In this document: positions 51,162 through 60,996 of the stretch, piece after piece
Position numbering within the stretch: position 1 is the stretch's first letter
Layout: the number at the start of each line of letters is the position of its first letter
Assembly: GCA_003220615.1 (NCBI GenBank)
Contig: QHTB01000139.1
Span: forward strand, 63,983-127,982
DNA from: Candidatus Rokuibacteriota bacterium
GTDB taxonomy: Bacteria > Methylomirabilota > Methylomirabilia > Rokubacteriales > CSP1-6
Reading direction: 5' to 3'
DNA: 64,000 nucleotides
Translations under genes and position numbers: made by a program
The notes under the pieces: model-generated
Told to the model about the DNA's origin: nothing
Databases searched by the model: none
Seen by the model: only the letters and a program-made list of their open reading frames with translations

Positions 51162-51712
51162 GCGGGGTGCTTTCCCAAGACACAGAACCCCTGGGCTTCG
51201 ATCCCCAGGGCGACGTTGAACTTGCTGCGGAAGTTCTCGAGGGCCACGGCCGCCGTGAGCTCGACGATCTCCGTCTGGGAGAAGTGGCCGCGGATCCGTC
51301 CGAAGAGGTCCTCGGTCACTTTCTCGCCCGTGATCGTCATCGCCTCCGCGTAGCGGAGCGCCACCCGCTCGCGGTCGGTGAAGAGCGGGCTCTCGGCCGC
51401 CCGCTCGACCTGACGCACCTTGTCCTCCGACGCTCCCGCTTGCATCCCACGGGATGCATTGATGTCGATTCAGAATGGACAGCCGTTGATGAGCGCCACG
51501 CGCAGGTACACGAGGGCCAGGAGCTGGGGCGGCAGCAGGCCAGATTTCTCGACGGCCATCGAGAGCGCCTTGGCCGCCTTCATGATGCCGGGCCGGTGAG
51601 CCTGGATCTTGGTGGTGTTCAGCACGAAGCCGAATACCTCGCGCTCTTTGGCGTAGACGTCGGTCAGGATCGGATCGTTGCCGGGCTCCTCGATCTCTTG
51701 AATTCGTGGCAT
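51158..51712 (-). CDS. AhpD/carboxymuconolactone decarboxylase family selenoprotein (UGA = Sec81)
   Basis: Reading from the ATG at 51712, an in-frame TGA (51470-51472) occurs at codon 81 and the same frame continues to 51158, giving 184 residues. The UGA falls exactly on the second active-site position of the AhpD motif: INGCPF-U-IDINAS, where family members have Cys-x-x-Cys; Cys78 is the partner. Downstream helices (RYAEAMT, GHFSQTEIVELTAAVALENF) match the family. A perfect 7-bp hairpin lies 11 nt after the UGA, as in bacterial SECIS elements. Conventional annotation would split it into two short genes. The expected role is peroxide or thiol redox chemistry. Last gene of a four-gene operon. 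Confidence 0.85.
51441..51458 (-). promoter_or_regulatory. Candidate bacterial SECIS hairpin
   Basis: On the minus strand TGCATCC pairs with GGATGCA around a CGTG loop. It begins 11 nt after the UGA at 51470-51472, with the loop 18 nt from it, within the range for SelB-bound SECIS elements. The loop has a GU step as in known elements. It is inside the coding sequence. Confidence 0.65.
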
Positions 51713-51751
51713 GACGGGATTCTATCGCGCCACCGCCCGTCCCGGAACGCT

Positions 51752-52600
51752 TCAGTCTTCGGCCGGCAGCTTCTGGCCGACCGCGCCGTAGTAATTCATC
51801 GTCATGACGAACCCGCCGGCCGTGACCAGCGCGGTGAAGCCGTCGAGCCAGCGCTGGGCGACGGCGGCCTCGACGATGCCCCAGGTCACCGCCCGCTCGG
51901 CCCGCCGCTCGAGGAACGTCTTCGTGTACGGCGTCAGCGTCGTGTCCTGGTACACGTCGGTGAGGAGACGGACGCGCTCGAGGCCGACGGCGCGCAGCAG
52001 ACCGGGAAGGCGCCGCCCGCTGTAAGGTTCCTCATACATCCTCGCGGCGACACCTCCCATGATCTGGTCGGTGAGCGTCCGGTCGGGATGGGCGACCGCC
52101 ACGGTGCCGAAGTCCTGATCCTGCACCGCGACGTGGCCGCCCGGTCGCGTGACGCGGGCCATCTCCTTCACGACACGCAAGGGATCCTGGACGTGGAGGA
52201 TCACCGTGACCGCCAGGGCCACGTCGAACTGCGGGCGCCGGAACGGCAACTGTTCGCCGGCGGCCCATCGAACGGCGAGCCGACCGCGATGAGCAGCGCG
52301 CGAGGTCAGCCGGCGTGCGGCCGCGACGAGAGACCGGCTCTGGTCGACCCCGAGGGCGCGACCGCGCGATCCGACCAGCGCCGCGATGTCGCGCAGCACC
52401 ACGCCGGTGCCGCAGCCGACCTCGAGGACGTGCTGACCGGAGCGGATCGGGATGAAGCGCAGGAAGCGCTGGCGCAGGCGTCGCTGACTGGGCGTGCGGC
52501 CGCGGGCCTCCAGCGAGGCGATGAACTGGTCGGTGTCGGGCTGGGCATCGATGTCCCGATACGGATCGGGATGCGAGCTCGGGCGCGTGTCGGCCGGCAC
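51752..52600 (-). CDS. SAM-dependent methyltransferase
   Basis: A 282-residue class I methyltransferase. Motif I is VLEVGCGTGVVLRDIA, the acidic post-motif is GVDQSRSLV, and LRVVKEMARVTRPGGHVAVQDQDF is motif III; the architecture is like UbiE/Coq5-type enzymes with a helical C-terminal extension. The GTG start overlaps the YHS-type gene's stop by one base (TAGTG). The substrate is unknown. Confidence 0.85.
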   Translation of the reverse strand: MPADTRPSSHPDPYRDIDAQPDTDQFIASLEARGRTPSQRRLRQRFLRFIPIRSGQHVLEVGCGTGVVLRDIAALVGSRGRALGVDQSRSLVAAARRLTSRAAHRGRLAVRWAAGEQLPFRRPQFDVALAVTVILHVQDPLRVVKEMARVTRPGGHVAVQDQDFGTVAVAHPDRTLTDQIMGGVAARMYEEPYSGRRLPGLLRAVGLERVRLLTDVYQDTTLTPYTKTFLERRAERAVTWGIVEAAVAQRWLDGFTALVTAGGFVMTMNYYGAVGQKLPAED

Positions 52601-52827
52601 TACGTCAGCGCGGCGTAGCGACGGAGACACTCGGCGCTGCAGAAATAGACCGGCTCGCCGGCCCGCCAGCGGCTGATCGCCCGGGACCGGACGACGTACG
52701 TCTGGCACACGGGATCTTTCACCAGCTCGTCGGTGACCGGCCGACGCGGCCACATCCGGCGGCGCAGCGACGGCAGCAGGAGCGCAACGACGACCACGGC
52801 CCAGAACAGGAACGGGGCGAACCGCAT
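52600..52827 (-). CDS. Small membrane protein with YHS/TRASH-like metal motif
   Basis: A 75-residue protein: one transmembrane helix (residues 5-22), a basic stretch, then a YHS-like domain, KDPVCQTYV and EPVYFCSAECLRRY, with three cysteines placed as in metal-binding YHS/TRASH domains. Such domains bind heavy metals or iron. It is coupled to the methyltransferase and followed by the selenoprotein, suggesting a metal or redox stress operon. Confidence 0.8.
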   Translation of the reverse strand: MRFAPFLFWAVVVVALLLPSLRRRMWPRRPVTDELVKDPVCQTYVVRSRAISRWRAGEPVYFCSAECLRRYAALT

Positions 52828-52832
52828 CCGGC

Positions 52833-53063
52833 TCAGCGTTCCGGCCGTATGGACACCGCCCGGAGGAATTCCTTGTCCTGCGCGGTCAGCTCGAAGGAGG
52901 GATTGCCACGGCCCTTGGCGCCACTGAAGAAGATGCCGGTGTCGGCGCCCTGGCGCAGGATTTCCTGGACTGCGTCACGAGCGGCGTCCGTCGCCGACAG
53001 GGACACCTCGATGGCGCGCAACAGCTTCTTCATGAGCGCGTCGACGTGGGGCTCGCGGGGCAT
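52833..53063 (-). CDS. Small helical hypothetical protein
   Basis: A 76-residue protein starting MPREPHVDALMKKLLRAIE. It is helical and charged, with LQ-rich central part (AARDAVQEILRQGADTGIFF) and a C-terminal FELTAQDKEFLRAVSI. No domain recognised. First in the operon with the YHS-like, methyltransferase and selenoprotein genes; gap of 5 bp to the next. Confidence 0.65.
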   Translation of the reverse strand: MPREPHVDALMKKLLRAIEVSLSATDAARDAVQEILRQGADTGIFFSGAKGRGNPSFELTAQDKEFLRAVSIRPER

Positions 53064-53122
53064 TTCGCGATCTACGATAGGGCCGGGTCTGGGGTGTGTC
53101 AACGGCGCTATACTTCGCCGCG

Positions 53123-53665
53123 ATGCCCGGCGGGTGGACGCCGCTCTCGTCGTCGTCGCGTTATGCGCGCGGCCGCCTGACCTTGCGCGAGGATGCGTGG
53201 CGGCTGCCCGACGGCCGCGAAGTGACCTATCCGGTGCTCGCGGTCGGCGTCACCGTCGGCGTCCTGCCCTTCGTGGCGCCGGACCGCGTGCTGCTCGTCG
53301 GCCAGTACCGGCACCTGCTCCGCGAGGTCTCGTGGGAGCTTCCCGGAGGCGGCGCGGGGCCCGGTGAGGATCCGCGCGCCGCCGCTCAGCGCGAGCTGCG
53401 CGAAGAGGGCGGGTATCGGGCCGGACGGTTCGAGCTCCTCACCCGCTTCTTCCCGTCGAACGCGTATCTCGACGAGGTGGCCTACTGCTTCGCGGCCTGG
53501 GATCTGACGCCGGACGCCCTGCCCGCCGACGACGATGAGTTCATCGAGCGTCGCGTGGTGCCGCTGGCCGACGCCGTGCGCATGGCGGTCGAGGGCGAGA
53601 TCACCGAGTCCGTCTCGAAGGTGACGCTGCTCCAGTACCTGGCGGGGAGGAACCATCGTGGATAA
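53123..53665 (+). CDS. Nudix hydrolase (ADP-ribose pyrophosphatase-like)
   Basis: A 180-residue Nudix enzyme. The Nudix box is complete (GGGAGPGEDP, then AAQRELREEGGY), with the pattern G-x5-E-x7-REUxEExGU. WELPGGG and the preceding VGQYRHLLREVSWE are as in ADP-ribose/NADH pyrophosphatases. It cleaves nucleoside diphosphate derivatives. The ATG at 53123 is used; an upstream GTG at 53096 would add nine residues. It overlaps the next gene by 8 bp. Confidence 0.9.
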   Translation: MPGGWTPLSSSSRYARGRLTLREDAWRLPDGREVTYPVLAVGVTVGVLPFVAPDRVLLVGQYRHLLREVSWELPGGGAGPGEDPRAAAQRELREEGGYRAGRFELLTRFFPSNAYLDEVAYCFAAWDLTPDALPADDDEFIERRVVPLADAVRMAVEGEITESVSKVTLLQYLAGRNHRG

Positions 53666-54269
53666 GTGGAACGTCGGAATCTTGATCTTCGACAACGTCG
53701 AGGTGCTCGACTTCGCCGGCCCGTTCGAAGTCTTCTCGCGGACGCGACTCCAGCCCGGCCCCGAGGCGCGGCGCAGCGACGACAGTGCGCCCTTCCGTGT
53801 CTTCACCGTGGCCAGGTCGGCGGCGCCGGTGGTGACGACCGGCGGGCTTCGCGTGCTGCCTCATTTCGCGTTTGCCGACGCTCCGTCCATCGATCTGCTG
53901 GTCGTGCCCGGAGGCTTCGGCACCCGGGCCCTGATCCACGACGAGGACACCCTCGCCTGGATTCGTCGCGTCGCGGCCAGCGCGCGCAAGGTGACGTCGG
54001 TGTGCACGGGCTCGTTGCTCTTCGCCCGCGCCGGCCTGCTCGAGGGCCGCCGCGCGACGACGCACTGGGGCGCCCACGATCTTCTCCAGTCGTTGAGCGA
54101 TCGCATCAAGGTCGAGCGTGACCTGCGTGTCGTGGACGACGGCATCATCACCTCGGCCGGCGTGGCGGCGGGGATCGACATGGCGTTCTACGTCGTCGAG
54201 ACGCTCTTCGGGCGAGACGTCGCCGACGAGACCGCCCACTACATCGAGTTTCGGCGGGCGGCGGCGTGA
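53658..54269 (+). CDS. DJ-1/PfpI family protein
   Basis: A 203-residue class I glutamine amidotransferase-like protein. It starts VGILIFDNVEVLDFAGPFEVF; the nucleophile elbow is SVCTGSLLFARAGLL with Cys, preceded by DLLVVPGGFGTR, and followed by ATTHWGAHDLL. This is the isonitrile hydratase/AraC-N-terminal subgroup; exact activity unknown. Start GTG with a strong GGGGAGGA site. The 3' end is followed by GGCGTGAGGAC repeated about 35 bp later. Confidence 0.88.
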   Translation: MDKWNVGILIFDNVEVLDFAGPFEVFSRTRLQPGPEARRSDDSAPFRVFTVARSAAPVVTTGGLRVLPHFAFADAPSIDLLVVPGGFGTRALIHDEDTLAWIRRVAASARKVTSVCTGSLLFARAGLLEGRRATTHWGAHDLLQSLSDRIKVERDLRVVDDGIITSAGVAAGIDMAFYVVETLFGRDVADETAHYIEFRRAAA

Positions 54270-54312
54270 GGACGAGGGCCGACGTGAGCGCAGCCGGGGC
54301 GTGAGGACAGAG

Positions 54313-55043
54313 CTAGTAGGTCGCGCGACCGCCTGACAGGTCGTAGACGGCGCCCGTCGAGAACGAGCACTCGTCGGACGCCAGCCACGCCACCAGGGCC
54401 GCGACTTCCTCGGGCCGGCCGACCCGCCCCATCGGGATCTTCGAGATCAGGAGGTCCACCGTCCCCTTCGTCATCTGCTCGAGCAACTGCGTGCCGATGA
54501 CGGCCGGCGCCACGGCGTTCACGGCGATGCCGCGGGTCGCGACTTCCTTGGCGAGGGCCTTCGTGAGGCCGATGACGCCCGCCTTGGCGGTGGAGTACGG
54601 CACGAGGGTCGGATTGCCCTCCTTGCCCGCAATGGACGCGATATTAATGATGCGTCCGCTCCCGGCGGCGAGCATCACGCGGATGGCCGCCCGGCAGACC
54701 AGGAACACGCTGGTGAGGTCGCAGGCGATCACCTGGTGCCAGTCCTCGTCAGTCAGCTCCCAGATCGGGTAGGAGCGACCCGTGATCCCGGCGTTGTTGA
54801 CCACGACGTCAAGACGGCCCCACGTGGCGACCACGCGCTGCACCGAGCGCTCCACGTCCTCGGTGCGCGTCACGTCGGCGACGAGGGCGAGGGTGCCGGC
54901 GCCGAAGCGCTTGGTCACGGCCTCGACCTCGGCGTCGCGATCGAGCAGCGCGACGCGACAGCCGTCGCGCAGCAATCGCTCGGTGATGGCAAGCCCGATG
55001 CCGCGGGCCGCACCGGTCACGAGCGCGGTGCGACCGTCGAGCG

Positions 55044-55047
<4 letters not shown>
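54313..55047 (-). CDS. SDR family oxidoreductase
   Basis: A 244-residue short-chain dehydrogenase. Cofactor motif TGAARGIG, NNAG in VVVNNAGITG, catalytic Ser in IASIAGKEG and YSTAK (Tyr-x-x-x-Lys) are present. It oxidises or reduces an alcohol/ketone with NAD(P). The GTG start overlaps the ABC ATPase stop (GTGA), so it is the last gene of the transporter operon. Confidence 0.92.
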
Positions 55048-56102
<1,055 letters not shown>

Positions 56103-56109
56103 CGAAGCT

Positions 56110-57105
56110 TCAGCGCGAGAACTTCTCCAGCCACTTCTTGACGAGCCGGTCCTTCTGCTCGGCCGCCCACACGAAGTCGAGCGGGATGAGCTTCAGGTCG
56201 GTGACCTTGGCGCCCGTCACCGAAATGTCGGGGCGCGTGATTCCGCTGCCCCGCCACTTCACGTAGGCGTCCATGGCCGAGTGCGACATCGCCCAGTCGA
56301 GGAACCGCCGCCCGTTCTGCGGGTTCTTCGTGCCCTTCACCAGCGCGTTGCCCTCGAAGGTCCAGGCCACGCCGTCGGTCGGATAGATGACGTCGATGGG
56401 CGCCCCTTGCTTGCGGGCCACGTCCACCTCGTACGCGAGCGCGATGCCGATCGGCGTCTCGCCGGAGGCGGCCATGCGTCCGGGCGCGCCGCCCGACTTC
56501 GTCACCTGGGCCAGGTTCTTGTCGAGCTTTTCGTAGTACTCGAACGCCTTGTCCTCACCCAGCCGCTTGACGTGGCTGGCCAGGAGCAGGTACGCCGTGC
56601 CCGACGTCGAGGGATTCGACATCACGATGTGGCCCTTGTATTTCGGATCGAGGAGGTCCTCCCACGACCGCGGAGGCGTGAGCTTCAAGTCCTGCATCTT
56701 CTTCTGGTTCACGGCGAAGGCGACCGTGACGAGCGTGACGCCTTGCCAGAGATTCTGCGGATGGCGGAACATCGTCGCGACGCCGCCCGACTCCTTGGCT
56801 TGATACCCGTCCAGCAGGCCCTTGTTGGCGGCGCCCGTGAGGTAGTCGTTGAAGACGCCCCAGATCACGTCGGCCTGGGGATTCGCCTTCTCCGCCTCGA
56901 CGCGCGCCATGATGGGCCCCGTCGACGCCCGGATGTACGAGGCCTTGGCCGCGAGGTCGGGCAGGTCCTTCTTGAACTGGTCCCAGAAATCCTTCAGCTC
57001 GTTCTCCTCGTACGCCGTGTAGACGACGAGGCGCTCTTCGGCCGCCGGCGCGGGTGACGGCGTGAGCGCGACGAGTGCCAGCAGGAACACCAGAATGCGC
57101 GGCAT
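56110..57105 (-). CDS. ABC transporter substrate-binding protein
   Basis: A 331-residue periplasmic binding protein with a signal peptide (cleavage near APA-AE). The mature start, ERLVVYTAYEENELKDFW, and ADVIWGVFNDYLTGA are as in Fe3+/2-aminoethylphosphonate-type binding proteins. The substrate is not determined; the neighbouring glutamine-synthetase-like enzyme hints at an amino compound, while the family alone could suggest iron. Confidence 0.9.
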   Translation of the reverse strand: MPRILVFLLALVALTPSPAPAAEERLVVYTAYEENELKDFWDQFKKDLPDLAAKASYIRASTGPIMARVEAEKANPQADVIWGVFNDYLTGAANKGLLDGYQAKESGGVATMFRHPQNLWQGVTLVTVAFAVNQKKMQDLKLTPPRSWEDLLDPKYKGHIVMSNPSTSGTAYLLLASHVKRLGEDKAFEYYEKLDKNLAQVTKSGGAPGRMAASGETPIGIALAYEVDVARKQGAPIDVIYPTDGVAWTFEGNALVKGTKNPQNGRRFLDWAMSHSAMDAYVKWRGSGITRPDISVTGAKVTDLKLIPLDFVWAAEQKDRLVKKWLEKFSR

Positions 57106-57125
57106 GCTGTCTCCTTTCCCTGCTC

Positions 57126-58802
57126 TCAGGACTTGAGGATCGCCACCCGCTCGCCACCCACGACGGCGCGGAGGAGAAGGATCGCGCCGATCACGATGGC
57201 GAGGATGATCGTGCCGAGCGCGCACGCCACGCCGGGATAGCCGTTCTCGACCTGGGACAGGATCGCCACCGAGCCGAGGTTGAAGCCGGGATAGATGAGG
57301 AAGACCACGGCACTGACCGTGACCATTCCGTTGATGAAGAAGTACACGAAGATCGAGAAGGCCGTGCCGGTGAGGAGCGGCAGCACCACGCGAGTGAAGG
57401 TCCGCACGTGGCCGGCGCCCAGGCTGACCGCCGCCTCCTCGATGGCGGGATCGATCTGCTTGAGCGCGTTGACGGCCGCGAGCACCGCCACGGGAAACTT
57501 CCAGAACACGACGCTGGCCACGAGGATCGCCAGTGTGCCCGTGAGCACGAGCGGGGGCACGTTGAAGGCCAGGATGTAGCCGACGCCGACGAGCGTGCCG
57601 GGCAGCGCCGCCGGCAGCAGGCTCAGCGACTCGATGACACGTGCCCCCGGCGGGCGCTTTCGCTCTGAGACGTAGGCGGTCACGAGCGCGAGGAGGGTAC
57701 CGACCACGCCGGCGGCCAGCGCCAGCTGCACGCTGTTCCAGATCGGGCGAGCACCCTCGGCCGTCGACTCGAACCCGTAATGGCGCCACGACAACGACCA
57801 GTCCGTGCCCCAGAGGCGCACGAAGGAGCCGAGCGGGATCAGCGCGTAGATGACCGCGATACCGAGGGCCAGGCCGCCGGCCACGACGAGCAGGACCCCG
57901 CGCGCGAGCGGCGGCGTCGGGCGGAGCGTCGTGCGCGCTCCCGCCGAGACGGTGACGTACGAGCGCGTGCCGATGACGAACGCGTTGACCACGTAGGCCA
58001 GGAGGCACGGCACGAGCAGCACGACGCTCATCGTCGCGGCCGCGGGAAAGTCGTTCATCCCGATGACCTGGGCATAGATCTCGGTGGCCAGGACGTTGTA
58101 GCGGCCGCCGATGAGGATCGGGTTGCCGAAGTCGGTCATGCACAAGATGAAGACGATCAGCGCCGCCGAGGCCAGGCCGGGGCGGGCCAGCGCCAGCGTG
58201 ACGCGCGAGAGCGTCCGCAGCGTGCCGGCGCCCAGGTTCTCCGCCGCCTCCTCGAGCGAGCTGTCGATGTTGCCCAGCACGTTCGCGAGCAGGATGTAGG
58301 CCTGGGGCAGGAACGTGAAGACCTGCGACACCACGATCCCGGTGAAGCCGTAGATCGACCACGACAGCCCGAGCCCGTGCGTGAGGACCCCGTTGCGCCC
58401 GAGCAGGAGGATGAAGGCGAGCGAGACGAGGAACGGCGGCGAGATCAGAGGCAAGAGGCTCATGAGCGAGATGAAGCGCTTGCCCGGGATGGTCGTGCGC
58501 GTCACCGCGTAGGCCAGCACGAGGGCCAGCCCCACCGTGATCACGGTCGAGACGATCGACACGACCAGGCTGTTCACGAGAATCCGGAAGAGCCGCCACG
58601 ACCCGAAGAACTCGGCGTAGTGGGCCAGCGTGAGACCGGCGGGTGAGGTCAGGCTCATGCCGAGGACGCGCAGCACGGGCCAGACCACGAAGACGGCGAG
58701 CAGGAGCGCGACGGCCGCGGCCGAGGCCGCGATCGTCACATCGGCGCCACGGCCGGCGCGCGGCGCGACACCCGCAGTGGCGACCGGAGGGGCGGCGCCC
58801 AC
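57126..58802 (-). CDS. ABC transporter permease with two fused domains
   Basis: A 558-residue permease with two homologous BPD domains, each with an EAA-type loop (SLEEAAENLGAG, and IEEAAVSLGAG). About 12 helices are expected. This FbpB-like fused layout is common for Fe3+-type importers. Starts with GTG. It lies between the SDR and binding-protein genes. Confidence 0.93.
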   Translation of the reverse strand: MGAAPPVATAGVAPRAGRGADVTIAASAAAVALLLAVFVVWPVLRVLGMSLTSPAGLTLAHYAEFFGSWRLFRILVNSLVVSIVSTVITVGLALVLAYAVTRTTIPGKRFISLMSLLPLISPPFLVSLAFILLLGRNGVLTHGLGLSWSIYGFTGIVVSQVFTFLPQAYILLANVLGNIDSSLEEAAENLGAGTLRTLSRVTLALARPGLASAALIVFILCMTDFGNPILIGGRYNVLATEIYAQVIGMNDFPAAATMSVVLLVPCLLAYVVNAFVIGTRSYVTVSAGARTTLRPTPPLARGVLLVVAGGLALGIAVIYALIPLGSFVRLWGTDWSLSWRHYGFESTAEGARPIWNSVQLALAAGVVGTLLALVTAYVSERKRPPGARVIESLSLLPAALPGTLVGVGYILAFNVPPLVLTGTLAILVASVVFWKFPVAVLAAVNALKQIDPAIEEAAVSLGAGHVRTFTRVVLPLLTGTAFSIFVYFFINGMVTVSAVVFLIYPGFNLGSVAILSQVENGYPGVACALGTIILAIVIGAILLLRAVVGGERVAILKS

Positions 58803-58818
58803 GCGTCGTTCCTCTTCG

Positions 58819-59580
58819 TCAGCCGGCGGTGAAGCCGCCGTCGACGGTGAGCTCGGCGCCGGTCATGTACGACGAGTCGTCGCTGGCCAGGAACAGCGCC
58901 ACGCTGGCGATCTCGCGCGGCGTCGCGATGCGGCCGAGCGGAATGCCCGTCTCGAACTCTTTGCGGAGCGCATCCGTGAGGTACGGCGCCTGGAGCGGCG
59001 TGTCGACGATGCCCGGGTGGATGATGTTGCAGCGCACACGGTCGCGAGCGAACTGGATGGCCAGCGACTTCGTCAGCGAGATCAGCCCGCCCTTGGCCGC
59101 CGTGTAGGCGTCCTGGGCGCGGGTGAAACCGACGAGCGCCGACACCGAACCCATGACGATGACCGAGCCGCCGCCCGCGCGCCGCAGGTGCGGGATTCCA
59201 TGCTTGGTCACCCAGAACACGGACTTGAGATTGATCGCCATGACGCGATCCCACCACCGCTCGTCGGTCTCGAGGACCGAGCGGTCCCGGTCCTTCCAGA
59301 GCACGCCGGCGTTGTTGTAGAGCACGTGCAGGCCGCCGAACCGGCGCACGCCTTCCTCGATCATGCGGGCCACATCGGCCTCGACGGCGACGTCGCCGGT
59401 GGCGGCGAGGGCCTGGCCACCGTTCGCCCCCGCCAGCCTCACCGTCTCCTTGGCCGCCGCCCCGTCGACGTCGGCGACGATGACGCGCGCTCCTTCGCTG
59501 GCGAAGAGCAGGCTGGCCTCGCGCCCGATGCCGTTGCCGGCCCCCGTGATCAACGCGACCTTGTCCGTGAGACGGTTCAT
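58819..59580 (-). CDS. SDR family oxidoreductase
   Basis: A 253-residue short-chain dehydrogenase with TGAGNGIG, NNAGVLW, catalytic Ser in MGSVSALVGF and the YTAAKGG motif. The C-terminal IIHPGIVDTPL and LTVDGGFTAG are typical of FabG-like catabolic SDRs. The ATG overlaps the glutamine-synthetase-like stop (ATGA), linking its action to that enzyme. Confidence 0.93.
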   Translation of the reverse strand: MNRLTDKVALITGAGNGIGREASLLFASEGARVIVADVDGAAAKETVRLAGANGGQALAATGDVAVEADVARMIEEGVRRFGGLHVLYNNAGVLWKDRDRSVLETDERWWDRVMAINLKSVFWVTKHGIPHLRRAGGGSVIVMGSVSALVGFTRAQDAYTAAKGGLISLTKSLAIQFARDRVRCNIIHPGIVDTPLQAPYLTDALRKEFETGIPLGRIATPREIASVALFLASDDSSYMTGAELTVDGGFTAG

Positions 59581-60950
59581 ATCCGCTCGAAGTTGCGCAT
59601 GAGCTCCCAATCGGTGACGGCCTGATCGAAGGCCTGTTGTTCCAGTTGTGCCGTGTGGAGGTAGTGATCGACCACGCGGTCTCCGAACGCCGCGCGCGCC
59701 ACCTTCGAACGCTCGAGCTCGGCGATGGCCTCGCGCAGCGTCTTGGGGACCTGGGGCAGCGTGCCGTCCTCGTAGGCGTTGCCCTCGTAGAGCTTCGGCG
59801 GCTTGAGGCGGCTCTGGATGCCGTGCAAGCCGGCCGCGATGGTGGCCGCGAAGGCGAGATACGGATTCGCGTCGGCGCCGGGCACGCGGTTCTCCACGCG
59901 GAAGGCGCTCCCCTCTCCGCAGAGGCGGAATCCGCACGTGCGATTATCCCAGCCGGCGACGATCCGGGTGGGCGCGAACGAGCCCGCCTGGTATCGCTTG
60001 TAGGAGTTGACGGTCGGCGCGTAGAAGACGGCCAGCTCGCGGGCCATCGTGAGCTGACCGGCCAGCCACTGACCGAAGAGCGTCGGCAGCGTCTTGGGCG
60101 CGCCGTGATCGCCGCCGGCGAAGAGCGCCTTCTTCCCACCGCGATCCCACAGCGACGAGTGCAGGTGGAACGACGACCCGGCCGCGCCCATGTCGTACTT
60201 GGCCATGAACGTCAGCGAGCAGCCCTGCTGGTGGGCGATCTCCTTCGCCCCGTGCTTGTAGAGCGTGGTGCGATCGGCCATCTCGAGCGCCTCGGCGTAC
60301 TCGAGGTTGATCTCCTCCTGGCCCTTGCCCCACTCGCCCTTCGACGTCTCCACGGGAACGTCGGCCGCCTCCATCCCGTTCCGGATGGCGCGCACCAGCG
60401 GCTCCTCTCGGCTCGTCTGGAGGATGTGGTAGTCCTCGAGGTAGCCGGCGACCGGCGTCAGGCCCTGGTAGCGACGCGCGCGCGCCGCCTCGAACGATTC
60501 ACGGAAGCAGTAGAGCTCGAGCTCGGCCGCCGTCTTCACCGTGTAGCCCGCCTGCGCCGCCCGCGCGATCTGGCGCTTGAGGACCGTGCGCGGCGCCTCC
60601 TCGATGAGTTCGCCGTCCTCGCTCTGCACGTCACAGAACACGAGCGCGGTGCCGGGCAGCCACGGAATGCGCCGCAGCGTCGGCAGATCGGGGACCAGCT
60701 TCATGTCGCCGTATCCGCGCTCCCACGACGTGAGCTTGAAGCCGGGCAGCGGCTCCATCTCCATGTCCACGGTGAACAGATAGATGCACGCGTTGACGCC
60801 GTCGCGCGCGACGTGCTCGAGGAAGTGGCGGGCGACCACACGCTTGCCGAGGAGACGGCCATACCCGTCGGGGATCACCGTGAGCACGGTGTCGATCTCG
60901 CCCCCGCGGACCAGCGCCTCGAGGCTGCGGAGATCGAGACGCCCGGGCAT
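59577..60950 (-). CDS. Glutamine synthetase family protein (gamma-glutamyl ligase-like)
   Basis: A 457-residue glutamine-synthetase fold enzyme of the PuuA/GlnT-like branch. ATP/metal residues: AAELELYCF, GQEEINLEY, SSFHLHSSLWD, and the RVENRVPGADANPYL region; the Tyr adenylylation site of GlnA is not seen. It ligates glutamate to an amine. Operon with SDRs and an ABC importer suggests catabolism of an imported amine, as in the Puu pathway. First gene; divergent from an MFS gene across 46 bp. Confidence 0.9.
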   Translation of the reverse strand: MPGRLDLRSLEALVRGGEIDTVLTVIPDGYGRLLGKRVVARHFLEHVARDGVNACIYLFTVDMEMEPLPGFKLTSWERGYGDMKLVPDLPTLRRIPWLPGTALVFCDVQSEDGELIEEAPRTVLKRQIARAAQAGYTVKTAAELELYCFRESFEAARARRYQGLTPVAGYLEDYHILQTSREEPLVRAIRNGMEAADVPVETSKGEWGKGQEEINLEYAEALEMADRTTLYKHGAKEIAHQQGCSLTFMAKYDMGAAGSSFHLHSSLWDRGGKKALFAGGDHGAPKTLPTLFGQWLAGQLTMARELAVFYAPTVNSYKRYQAGSFAPTRIVAGWDNRTCGFRLCGEGSAFRVENRVPGADANPYLAFAATIAAGLHGIQSRLKPPKLYEGNAYEDGTLPQVPKTLREAIAELERSKVARAAFGDRVVDHYLHTAQLEQQAFDQAVTDWELMRNFERI

Positions 60951-60996
60951 GGCGCGGATAGTAGCGTATCTCTGCGGGGTGTGCCATCCTCCCGCC

